Shown here in pieces: positions 20,020-29,535 of a DNA stretch of 64,000 nucleotides. Made by a program: the position numbers and the translations under genes. The notes under the pieces were generated by a model that was given only the letters and a program-made list of their open reading frames with translations, was not told the origin of the DNA and made no database searches. The first letter of the stretch is position 1. Each line of letters opens with the position of its first letter. The stretch is from Scilla litardierei (Eukaryota; Streptophyta; Magnoliopsida; Asparagales; Asparagaceae): assembly GCA_030789695.1 (NCBI GenBank), contig CM061139.1, positions 8,323,878-8,387,877 of the forward strand, in the 5' to 3' direction.

Positions 20020-22791
20020 TTGTCGCTTCATGTGTGTTTGTTGTTTTTCATGCGCAGGAGTTCAAGAAGTCTCGACGACTTGATCCCCGTTGATCCAGAG
20101 ATTAACGCCACCCTTAGGCGTTTGGCCGCCGAGAAGCGAAGAAGAGAGGATCCTGAAGCCATGGAGGAGAACACCCCGCCTCGCAAGTCCCTGTTGGAGT
20201 ACTCGATGCCATCTATCGAGTCCACTTCCGCCATCCGTCCTCCAGCTATTACGGCCCAAAGCTTCAAGTTAAAGCCGTATTTGGTGACATGGTTCCATCA
20301 GAATCAGTTTTCGGGTGCACCCATGGAGAGCCTGATCGAGCATCTAGACTCCTTCTTGGAGAAATGTGACACCTTTCGGATTAACGGTGTCACAACTGAG
20401 GCGATCCGACTGAAGCTGTTCTCCTTCTCCTTGCGAGACAAGGCCAAGCTGTGGCTTAGGGGGAAGGACCCAAATACATTCAACACCTGGGAGAAGCTCT
20501 CCAATTCTTTCCTGACAAAGTTCTTTCCTCCGGGGAAGACCATGAAGCTGAGGAGTGAGATCTCCTCCTTCTCCCAGGCCAGCCACGAGTCCTTGCATGA
20601 GGCTTGGACAAGATACAAGGAGATGCAGAGAAGATGTCCCCACCATGAGCTCCCCAAATGGCAGAATATAAATCTGTTTTATAATGGGCTGAGGGACGAT
20701 TTAAAGTCTTCCATGGACGTCGCAGCTGGAGGTTCCTTCATGTCAAGAAGCGAAGAAGATGCCGGGCAAATTTTGGAAAATATGGCATCCAACAATGAAC
20801 GATGGTGTGACGAGAGAGCCACACCAAGATCTGGGGGCATCCATAGAGTGGAAGACGTCGACAAATTGTCAAGCAAATTTGACTTGCTATCGACCCAGAT
20901 CTCCGCATTGATGGTAGGCGTCGGTGGTGCCGGTACACAACAGATTGCTGCGGTAGAATCCGAAGTTTTTGGGGAATTCGACGGTGGTGACGTCTCACCA
21001 CCGTTGGATCAGGCGAGCGCATTGTTTTACAATCCTACGGGAAATGCGCCGTATCCACCAAGAACCAATTCCAACCCGGCCTACTCTCCAAAAAACCGGA
21101 ACCACCCTAACTTTGGTTACCAGGCACCATTCCAGCCCTCGCCGCCTCAGCAGCCGCAACAACAAACATATCAGCCGACTAGGCCACAGCAGAGTCAGTT
21201 TCAGCAGCAACAATATCAGCAGCAGCCTCAGCAACAATATTACGCCCCCAGGAATCAGCAGCCAATCCAGCAGCAGCAGCAGTATGGCCAACAGAGGGTC
21301 GTCTCTCCGGTTGAGTCTCTCTTGACTCAATATATAACCAACCAGGAGAAGATCAATCAAAAGCTGGAAATGGGTCAGCGGGCCCTCACGGACCAAGTAA
21401 CCCAGCTGGGGTTACAAGTGGCGACCCTTTCAAGGTCACAAAACCAATTACCGCCACAACCTGAGGTGAACCCGAGGGGAGCAACCCAAACGTCGGCACT
21501 CGTGCACGAGCACGCAAATGTGTCTGCTATCGTTCTGAGAAGCGGGACACAAATCCCTACTAGAGTGCCCCCTAACAGACCGGAAGCACCGTTGGTCGTC
21601 GAGCGACCGATCGAAAAATCAAACGACGTCGGTGCTTCGTCATCAAATCCTACGACTCCGGAGGGAGTCTCTGAAGAAGAGAAGAAGAAGAACGAGGAAG
21701 GGAGCCTGAAAGTGTTCAAACCCATTGTGCCTTTTCCACAACAGTTAGCTCAGGCCAAGATCGATGAGAAGTATGGCAAGTTCTTCACCATGGTCAAGGA
21801 TCTGAGCTTGCAAATCCCCTTCCTGGAAGCAATCGAAACAATCCCCTCCTATGCGAAATTCCTGAAGGATTTGGTGACGAGAGGGTCTAGAAAGGAGAAA
21901 GTAGTGTTGACGGCGGAGTGTAGCGCTCTCATCCAGAGGGCAAATCCGCCAAAACTTAAAGACCCGGGGAGCTTCTCAATCCCTTGCACGATCGGGGCAG
22001 TAAAGATTCATCGTGCACTCGTCGATCTCGGAGCGAGTGTCAGTTTGATGCCCTTATCAATGTATAAGAGGATAGGAATGGGTGATTTGGAGCCCACCGG
22101 TATGACCCTACAACTTGCTGACCGGTCGATCAAATATCCGGTGGGGATTGTGGATGACCTCCCCGTCAATGTAAAAGGGGTGCATGTGCCAGTGGACTTC
22201 GTTTTCATGGACATGCCTGAAGACGCACACACCCCCATCATCCTGGGACGGCCTTTCATGGCCACTGCTGGCGTTTTGATTGATGTGAAGAATGGAAAAC
22301 TTTCGCTAAACGTCAGCGGAGAAAAGGTTGAATTTGATCTGGGGTTGTCCATGAAGTACCCCGATCCCCCAGATGACCCTCGGTGTAATTTGCTGGAGGT
22401 GGAAGAAGATAAAGCTGCTGAAGAGAGCTCCTGGGAGATTCTCTTAAGAAATCCCCCCGATAACTTGGGGGACTCAGAAGACCAAGACGGCCCCAAGAAC
22501 GATGATGCTGCTGGGAAAGCGAATGCAGCACGTACGACCCCTCCCGGGTTCCCCAAGGCTCATTCTGTGAGGAAAACAGGGAAAGAACCCATGGACCTCA
22601 CCAAAGACGAGGTCCGGATCCTTAAGAAGATGGCGGTAAACGCCAATACGAAAGAGAAGCCCCCGGATCCCAAAAACAAGAAGAGGGTAGTCGAGCAAAT
22701 CTTTCTCCAACCGCTGACTACCCCAAAGGCCGTAAGCTCCGATGAAGAAGAGATGCCAAACTTCGGGCATCACCCGTATCAACCACCGTGA
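20020..22791 (+). CDS. gag-pro: Gag-protease polyprotein of A3, intact, without pol
   Basis: Gag builds the retrotransposon particle and the aspartic protease processes it. The ORF has 923 codons. The second ATG (20050, MRRSSRSLDDLIPVD) matches the start conserved in A0 and A1 and is the likelier initiation site. Domains: Athila-type Gag N-terminus, Retrotrans_gag capsid region at about residues 120-275 (LRDKAKLWLRGK, FPPGKTMKLRSE, FYNGLRDDLKSS), a Gln/Pro-rich region at about 365-425, a conserved linker (LQIPFLEAIETIPSYAKFLK), and a retropepsin with DLGAS (D at about 669, Leu where most have Thr or Ser, usual in Athila) and IILGRPFMA at about 738-746. No CCHC zinc knuckle is present. The frame ends at TGA 22789-22791. 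Pol is missing, so reverse transcription would need enzymes supplied in trans. Confidence 0.93.
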   Translation: MSLHVCLLFFMRRSSRSLDDLIPVDPEINATLRRLAAEKRRREDPEAMEENTPPRKSLLEYSMPSIESTSAIRPPAITAQSFKLKPYLVTWFHQNQFSGAPMESLIEHLDSFLEKCDTFRINGVTTEAIRLKLFSFSLRDKAKLWLRGKDPNTFNTWEKLSNSFLTKFFPPGKTMKLRSEISSFSQASHESLHEAWTRYKEMQRRCPHHELPKWQNINLFYNGLRDDLKSSMDVAAGGSFMSRSEEDAGQILENMASNNERWCDERATPRSGGIHRVEDVDKLSSKFDLLSTQISALMVGVGGAGTQQIAAVESEVFGEFDGGDVSPPLDQASALFYNPTGNAPYPPRTNSNPAYSPKNRNHPNFGYQAPFQPSPPQQPQQQTYQPTRPQQSQFQQQQYQQQPQQQYYAPRNQQPIQQQQQYGQQRVVSPVESLLTQYITNQEKINQKLEMGQRALTDQVTQLGLQVATLSRSQNQLPPQPEVNPRGATQTSALVHEHANVSAIVLRSGTQIPTRVPPNRPEAPLVVERPIEKSNDVGASSSNPTTPEGVSEEEKKKNEEGSLKVFKPIVPFPQQLAQAKIDEKYGKFFTMVKDLSLQIPFLEAIETIPSYAKFLKDLVTRGSRKEKVVLTAECSALIQRANPPKLKDPGSFSIPCTIGAVKIHRALVDLGASVSLMPLSMYKRIGMGDLEPTGMTLQLADRSIKYPVGIVDDLPVNVKGVHVPVDFVFMDMPEDAHTPIILGRPFMATAGVLIDVKNGKLSLNVSGEKVEFDLGLSMKYPDPPDDPRCNLLEVEEDKAAEESSWEILLRNPPDNLGDSEDQDGPKNDDAAGKANAARTTPPGFPKAHSVRKTGKEPMDLTKDEVRILKKMAVNANTKEKPPDPKNKKRVVEQIFLQPLTTPKAVSSDEEEMPNFGHHPYQPP

Positions 22792-22837
22792 ACATCACTT
22801 GCGGGCGTTGAGCCAACGACGTTAAACAAGTGCGCTT

Positions 22838-22855
22838 CATGGGAGGCAACCCATG
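22838..22855 (+). other. post-ORF stem-loop of A3
   Basis: CATGGG-AGGCAA-CCCATG follows GCGCTT 47 bases after the gag-pro stop. The same loop AGGCAA occurs in B1 (29601-29618) and B2 (63217-63234) with the different stem GTCGGG/CCCGAC. A2 has it at 42433-42450 after pol, and A1 at 50376-50393 with loop AGGTAA. The role is unknown. Confidence 0.8.
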
Positions 22856-23687
22856 CTCTAAACTTTTGCCCCACTTTTTAGTGTTATTTTTGACTTTATT
22901 TTATCTATTTTTATAAATAAAATCAGCCGCAAGAACATCCGTTCAGGGACTTAGACAATCTGTTGGTTTTTGCAGGAAACAAGGCCCCAACCGATCGGTT
23001 GATAACTCAACCGATCGGTTGGGATGTATCAGATACAAGCCGCATCTGTCCCCAAATGAACCGATCGGGTGAAGAATGGAGAGACCGTGTGACAGACCGG
23101 GTGATCTGGGGAGAATTCTCGGGAAATTTTTGGGAAATATCAACCGATCGGTTGAGTTAGAGCGCGATCGGTTGAAGAGACCGGGTGAGAAACCCCCAGT
23201 TCTCGGGAAAATGAGTGGAGCGGCCAACCGATCGGTTGACAAGTCAACCGACCGGTTCACCTGCAGCACTTCTTCGGCAAGAATTTTCGACCTAACAGTC
23301 AACCGACCGGTTTGCCTGTAGCACTTCTTCGGCAAGAATTTTCGACCTAACAGTCAACCGATCGGGTGACAAGTCACCCGATCGGTTCGACTTAAACCCT
23401 ATAAATACCCCACCCTCACCCGTTCACATTCCACCTCGCCCGATCGCTCGAACCGCCATCATTTCGCCTGCTTCTCCTCCCCAACGGCCCGATTTCTCCT
23501 CCCCACGTCCTCCACTCCTCAAATACTCCCTCTCTCCACCTCCTCCACCAATCCCTCCATCATTTTCACTCTCTCTCCCCTTCATTTCGAATTTCTGATC
23601 TAATTCCCCCCAAACAACGCCTATTTCGAAAATTCTTGTTGAAAGAGGTCGTCGCGGCTCCACGATTCTCTCATTGCACGGCGTGGG
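22856..23687 (+). promoter_or_regulatory. internal promoter-like region of A3 upstream of ORF3
   Basis: An acceptor-like site GTTTTTGCAG/G ends at 22975, exactly 120 bases after the stem-loop. It is followed by a CCGATCGG-word array (22988-23390) that ends in a strong hairpin pair, then CCTATAAATACCCC (TATAAATA 23400-23407) and a pyrimidine-rich leader. ORF3 starts at 36956, beyond the B1 insertion. The design copies the LTR promoter. It suggests that ORF3 has its own transcript; the acceptor-like site offers splicing as another route. Confidence 0.65.
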
Positions 23688-25505
23688 TGATCACTCCTTA
23701 TTTTACACCCTTTTCCCGCATGTTTGCATGCCATTTTGATCGCCCAAATCATGTTTTTCACGATATATCGACGATATTGCGATGCTTTTCACGATTTGTT
23801 GTTTTTGTCGCATTTCAGGTGATTTAGCGCGATTAGGAGTGATCTCGAGATGCGTGTAATCTAGACGGCCACCGACGACCTCCCCGAGGGGTATTTTGCT
23901 GTTGGAGAGGAGCGGAAGAAGAATGGACGTCGCCGGAGCGACGAGGAGGCCAAAACGACCAGTTTGGGCATTTTTTGTGTCCCACTCGGCCGAGTGGAGG
24001 AGCCACTCGGCCGACCAGCGAGACACTGCTCGGCCGACCCGTTCAGACACGACTTCCATGTGTACTCGGCCGAGCGACGGAGACCACATCGGCCGAGTGA
24101 CGATACCACGTCCGCCCGAGTGGCGCCCAGACGAAGGCCCTCAAAAAGACCGAAGTTACTGTTTTTCGGCCATCTGAGCTTCAGAAGACCCACTCGGCCG
24201 AGTGGCAAATCCCGTCCGCCCGAGTGAAGTGAAGCCATCGGCCGAGTGACGACAACTCACTCGGCCGAGCCACCCCCGAACTGAAGACCCCTGAAGTCCC
24301 CGACTTACTGGAAAATTGACAGGGTTTTCACTCGGCCGAGCGACTTTTGTCACTCGGCCGAGTGCGATGCGCTACCTGTAGCGAAATTTGCGGAAAACAG
24401 GCTGTGCAGGGGCGTTTTGGTCAGGATTTTTAGACGATTTTTGGGGCTATTTAAGCTCTGTTTTTACCCTAGTTTTGGGAGCCACCTCTCAGATTTTTTG
24501 CAGCTTTTTGAGTCTACTTTTTAGTTTTATTAATTGTGATTGGAGAAGAGAAAAACTTGGATTTTTGTTGGGTTGATTGAAGATCTACATTGGTTTGCAC
24601 TTCTCTTCCACAAAAACTCTATTTTTATTGTTTATATCATTGTTGTGATGAATTCCATTGTCTATTTCTTTGCCAATTATTGTGCTATTGCTATGATTAG
24701 TGAGTAGTCTCCACGTCTCGGGGCGTGGGGATGAACCCTACGAGCCCAATTTCGTATTTGTGTTGAATTGGTAGGAATTGAGCCAGGATTGTTATTAGGG
24801 ATTAGATTGGGATCGAATTACTACGGATAGCTAGGTATTCATGTCAATAGGGATTTGCAAGAGATTGGATCCCAATTCGATAGGAAGCCCTAGAAATCCG
24901 AATTGGGTTGGAGTCGGATTTTCGAAGTATCGGTTTGCAAGAAATTGGACCGATGCTAGGATCTCCGGTTGCAATTCCGTGCCGATACCCGTTTGCAAGA
25001 GATTGGACGGGTAGGAACTATCCTAATCTAGATTGTGGACCGAGTTTGCAAGAGATTGGGCTCGGTGCGCAATTGGACGATGATGTTGATCCTAATGCTA
25101 GCTTCCCTAGGCTAGGGTTTGCAAGAGATTGGACCCAAACCCAGGATAGCTATAGACCGGCAACAGCGCGAGAGCGTGAGCCTGGTTCCACATTTAGTTG
25201 CAACTAGTTCATCCGAATTCTCATCCTAGCGATTTCGATACCGGCGAACCACAATTGTGAAATACGGTGAGTAGTGGGGATTCCCCATTCCCTAGGCGTT
25301 CTCTATTTGATTTGATATTTTGCACTTTTGTCTGACGATTGTGACAGGATCGCCCAAGGCAATTATCCCTCTGAATAGCCAGGTTGATTAGGAGCAAGCA
25401 CGGTCATTCGTCCTCCCTGTGTTCGATACCCGCTCGCCGCTATACCGTGCGCTTGCGGTAAAACTACAACCGTCGCCTCGGGACGTGTACGCCGGGGCGC
25501 GATCA
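23688..25505 (+). repeat. 5' LTR of B1 (1818 bp)
   Basis: TGATCACTCC...GGGCGCGATCA. The CTCGGCCGAG word and partial forms lie at about 23987-24365, upstream of a weak TATA-like TATTTAAG (24448-24455). Downstream are five hairpins with loop TTGCAAGAGATTGG (24846-25136). A donor-like GTGAGTAGT and acceptor-like TGACAG/G delimit a possible 81-nt intron, 25267-25347. The block CCGTGCGCTTGCGGT near 25445-25460 is shared with family A. Confidence 0.95.
24846..25136 (+). other. array of five leader hairpins with one loop sequence (B1, 5' LTR)
   Basis: Each hairpin has the 14-nt loop TTGCAAGAGATTGG (second copy TTGCAAGAAATTGG) and a different, matching stem: 24846-24877 AATAGGGAT/ATCCCAATT (one mismatch), 24926-24957 AGTATCGGT/ACCGATGCT (one wobble), 24986-25013 TACCCGT/ACGGGTA, 25039-25066 ACCGAGT/GCTCGGT, 25115-25136 GGGT/ACCC. 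They lie between the TATA-like box and the primer site, thus in the RNA leader. The same array is in the 3' LTR (about 36137-36427) and in B2 (58462-58752). Confidence 0.85.
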
Positions 25506-25511
25506 AGTTTT

Positions 25512-25529
25512 TGGCGCCGTTGCCGGGGA
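25512..25529 (+). promoter_or_regulatory. primer binding site of B1
   Basis: TGGCGCCGTTGCCGGGGA is an exact complement of the tRNA-Asp 3' end, six bases after the LTR. Confidence 0.92.
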
Positions 25530-25676
25530 CGGGCATTTTGACGGTGCTCGGCACCGACCACCCGGTTATTTCTTCTTACTTTCTTCCTTTACTTCCCTCT
25601 CTATCTTATCCTAACTTCATTCGTAGCCCTATTTGCATATTCTCCCCGCATTTCGCATAAGATCTTAACAGGGAGA

Positions 25677-28600
25677 ATGGGGGATGCAACGCCAACAATA
25701 GAACTCAGTCGAGAAGACTATGACACCTTCACAGACCTCCTTAAGGAGCTTGTCGACGAGGTCCACGCTACCGGAGCATTTGCTATCAATATCACGGACC
25801 CCGACGAACAACTATTTGCTAGCTTTGTGATGGACCAAATCTCCCCGGAAGGAACTATCGGAGGCAATGTCAGAGTTGACGTGGTCGACGACAAATTGTA
25901 TTTCGAAGACAATAGAGCAAATGTCGAAGAGCACTATGCTCCCGAAGAACCCTTCGAGCAAACCGACATTCCGGGTGTTACACTTTATGACGCTCACTCT
26001 TGTTTTTATGAATCGTCTGATGTGTTTCTTGATTCCAGGTACGAACTGGAGCAGAGTGAAGGTTTTGGCGATGCTAGCACTAAATCAGAGGGCGCCTACT
26101 TCGATGCCTCATCCTCACTAAGTAGCGAGTCTGACTCATCACAAGAAAGCATTCCACCTGAAGATGAGCTAAACCAGGATGACAAGGAAGAAGCCGAATT
26201 CATGCGAGCTGAAAAGGTGGAAGAAGCAGCGCCACCTCAGGTAGAGCTTAAACAATTACCGCCGAATCTAAGGTATGCCTTTTTGGGCAATAAATTCACT
26301 TTTCCGGTGATAGTCAATTCCCACCTCACACAAGATCAACTTGAAAAACTCCTAGACGTCCTTAGGAGCCACAAAGATGTCTTGGGATACACTATCTCCG
26401 ATCTTAAAGGGATAAGCCCTAGGCTTTGCACGCATCGGATCCATTTGGAGGATACCGAAGCCACCTCCATAGAGCCTCAAAGGCGGTTGAACCCGAACAT
26501 GAAGGAGGTGGTTAAAAAGGAAATCCTAAAATTGCTTGAAGCCGGTATAATTTATCCTATCTCTGACAGTAGATGGGTTAGCCCCGTCCACGTCGTCCCC
26601 AAGAAAGGAGGGATGACTGTCATAAAAAATGACAAAGGTGAGCCAATATCCACGCGCACTGTCACGGGATGGCGAATGTGCATTGACTATAGGAGACTCA
26701 ATAAAGCCACCCGAAAGGACCATTACCCATTGCCATTCATCGATCAAATGCTTGAACGCCTCGCGAACCATAAATACTTTTGCTATCTAGACGGGTATTC
26801 GGGTTTTTTCCAAATCCCTTTGCACGAAGATGACCAAGAAAAGACAACTTTCACTTGTCCCTATGGCACCTACGCATACCGTAGGATGCCGTTCGGCCTT
26901 TGTAATGCTCCCGCCACTTTTCAAAGATGTATGACATCCATATTTTCCGATTATATTGAAAATATTATGGAAGTTTTTATGGATGATTTCTCGGTTTACG
27001 GAAGTGAGTTTGACTCTTGCTTGGAAAATCTCACTAAAGTCCTAAAAAGGTGCCAACAAAACAATCTCACTCTCAATTGGGAGAAGTGTCACTTCATGGT
27101 CACGGAAGGTATAGTCCTCGGGCATCTTGTTTCCTCAAGAGGAATCGAGGTAGATAAAGCTAAAATTGAGGTAATCGAAAAACTTCCTCCTCCTATTAAT
27201 ATTAAGGGCATTAGAGGCTTCCTTGGTCACGCGGGGTTCTACCGCCGCTTCATTAAGGATTTCGCCTCGATTGCCAGACCACTTACTTCCTTACTCGCTA
27301 AAGATGTTCCTTTTGACTTTTCAGGAGAATGCTTGCAAGCTTTCAACACCTTGAAGGAAGCGCTAGTCTCAGCGCCCATCATTCAACCGCCGGATTGGAG
27401 CCTCCCTTTTGAGCTAATGTGCGATGCTAGCGACCAAGCCATTGGAGCGGTATTGGGACAAAGGAAAGATAGGAAGCTTCATGCGATATACTACGCAAGC
27501 AAGACATTGGATGACGCGCAGAAAAACTACACAACTACCGAAAAGGAGCTTCTAGCGGTCGTCTATTCCATAGAGAAGTTTCGCTCCTACCTCCTCGGTT
27601 CCAAGGTGATTGTCCACACCGACCATGCGGCATTGAAGTATCTTTTAAACAAGAAGGAGGCCAAACCCCGGTTGATTAGGTGGATACTCTTGTTGCAAGA
27701 ATTCGACCTAGAGATCAGAGATAAGAAGGGTACAGACAATGTCGTGGCGGATCATTTATCTAGGCTCATTCGCGACAAGGAGGATGAGAGTTTACCTATT
27801 GACGACACATTTGTTGATGAGAGGCTATATGCGGTAAGGACCGAGGAAGTACCTTGGTACGCGGACTTCGTCAACTACTTGGCGTGCGGAATCAAACCGC
27901 ATGGGATGTCCACGCAACAAAAGAGGAGATTTATGCATGAGGTCCGTAGCTATTTTTGGGAAGATCCTTACCTTTTCAAGATATGCAAAGATAGTGTCAT
28001 TCGTAGGTGTGTTTCTAAAGAGGAGGCAACGTCTATCATTTTGCATTGCCACGGTCTACCATGCGGGGGACATCATGCCGCCTCTAAAACAACCGCTAAG
28101 ATCTTGCAGAGCGGATTCTTCTGGCCCACAATGTTTAAAGACACTCACGCTTTTGTGAAGGGTTGCGATAGATGTCAACGGACCGGGAATATCTCCAAGC
28201 GCAATGAGATGCCGATGAGACCCATCCAGGAGATTGAGCTTTTTGATTGTTGGGGAGTAGACTTCATGGGGGCCTTTTCCGTCGAGCAATGGCAACAAGT
28301 ACATCCTATTGGCCGTTGACTATGTCTCCAAATGGGTGGAAGCTATTGCCACCCCTACTAATGATGCGAGGGTCGTCTCCAAATTCTTCAAGCAAAATAT
28401 CTTTCCGCGCTTTGGAGTGCCGCGTACCTTGATAAGTGACGGGGGAAGCCACTTCATAGAGAACAAGTTTGAAGCCATGCTAAAGAAGTACGGGGTAAAT
28501 CATAGAGTTGGAATGGCTTATCACCCCCAGACAAGCGGCCAAGTAGAAGTCTCAAATAGAGAAATCAAGCAAATTCTCGAGAAAACAGTAGATCGGTCTA

Positions 28601-29535
28601 GAAAGGATTGGTCAATGAAGCTAAACGATGCTCTATGGGCCTATCGCACGGCCTTTCGCACCCCCATCGGTACCACACCGTTCCGCCTAGTTTATGGGAA
28701 GGCTTGCCACTTGCCGGTAGAGTTGGAACACCGCGCATATTGGGCCATCAAGACCTTTAACTACGATTATAAGAGTGCGGCGGTGAGGCGACTCTTGGAC
28801 ATCAACGAACTTGATGAAATAAGGAGAGACGCTTATGAGAGCTCGAGAATTTACAAGGAAAGGACCAAGATTTTCCACGATGCCCGCATAACTGTCACGG
28901 ACTTCAAGGTGGGAGACAAGGTCATGCTCTACAATTCCCGACTCCGACTATTTCCCGGTAAGTTGAGGTCACGTTGGTCGGGACCTTTCACCATCAAGCA
29001 CATACAACCGGGAGGAGCTTTCGAGTTGGAAAGCAAGGAAGGTACCACATTCAAAGTAAATGGGCAAAGGCTAAAGCACTATTCCGAGGGGATCCCGACG
29101 GGCGAAATCAATAGAGTATATTTGCTTAAAGAGCGGTCAGATGATCTCTCGGACCTCCTTGATGAGGTGATAGAGGAGGCGATTCCTCACTCAATTGGTG
29201 CCCTTTTTGATGAAGAATTGGATGAAGGCCCGGATTTAGGCCATGAGGACAATAATGATGATTCCCCCGACTTCTCTGCTGATGAAGATGAAGGCGACGC
29301 TGATGTCGCAAGGATTCGAGAGCTCTGCAAGCTCTCGAAATCAAAGTCTCCAAAGAAAGCTCCGCCGGTACGGAAATCGGCATCGCCGGCTAAGCCGTTG
29401 ACCGGGGCAAATGCTAGCTTGGGGGAGCCTCCCCCCAACACTATTCGAGATAGGAGACCATCGCGGGAGAACGCTTCGCCGCCACGTCCGAATCCAAGCG
29501 CGCTCCCCGGAAAGTTTGACGGGTGCATCTCATAG
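25677..29535 (+). pseudogene. pol: Pol (RT-RNase H-integrase) of B1, one frameshift
   Basis: Enzymes that copy element RNA to DNA and insert it in the genome. The start [14 protein letters not shown] follows the primer site by about 150 bp. Order: an acidic N-terminal region of about 190 residues with no protease motif, Athila-type RT ([31 protein letters not shown] at 26973-26996), RNase H ([35 protein letters not shown]), integrase with HHCC finger (CDRCQR), core ([21 protein letters not shown]), and a GPF-type motif (SRWSGPF), then an acidic and basic tail. One extra base in 28267-28283, compared with B2, shifts the frame after VDFMG and splits the ORF at 28319/28309. Everything else looks intact. 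No Gag or protease lies between LTR and pol. Confidence 0.92.

Noticed and set aside
20020..22791. Host gene derived from a gag or retropepsin
   Set aside because: It sits between LTR, primer site and ORF3 of an element with target duplications.
23703..24238. ORFs in the B LTRs (repeated at 34994-35529 and 57471-57853)
   Set aside because: They translate the CTCGGCCGAG array in several frames and both strands, and have no domain.
25430..25470. tRNA-like gene (TGTTCGA with a short stem) in the LTR
   Set aside because: There is only a T-loop-like word and one short stem; no acceptor, D or anticodon arms.
25677..26250. Protease hidden in the N-terminal region of pol in B1 and B2
   Set aside because: No D-T/S/L-G motif and no ILG motif are present; the region is acidic and unlike the protease of A3.
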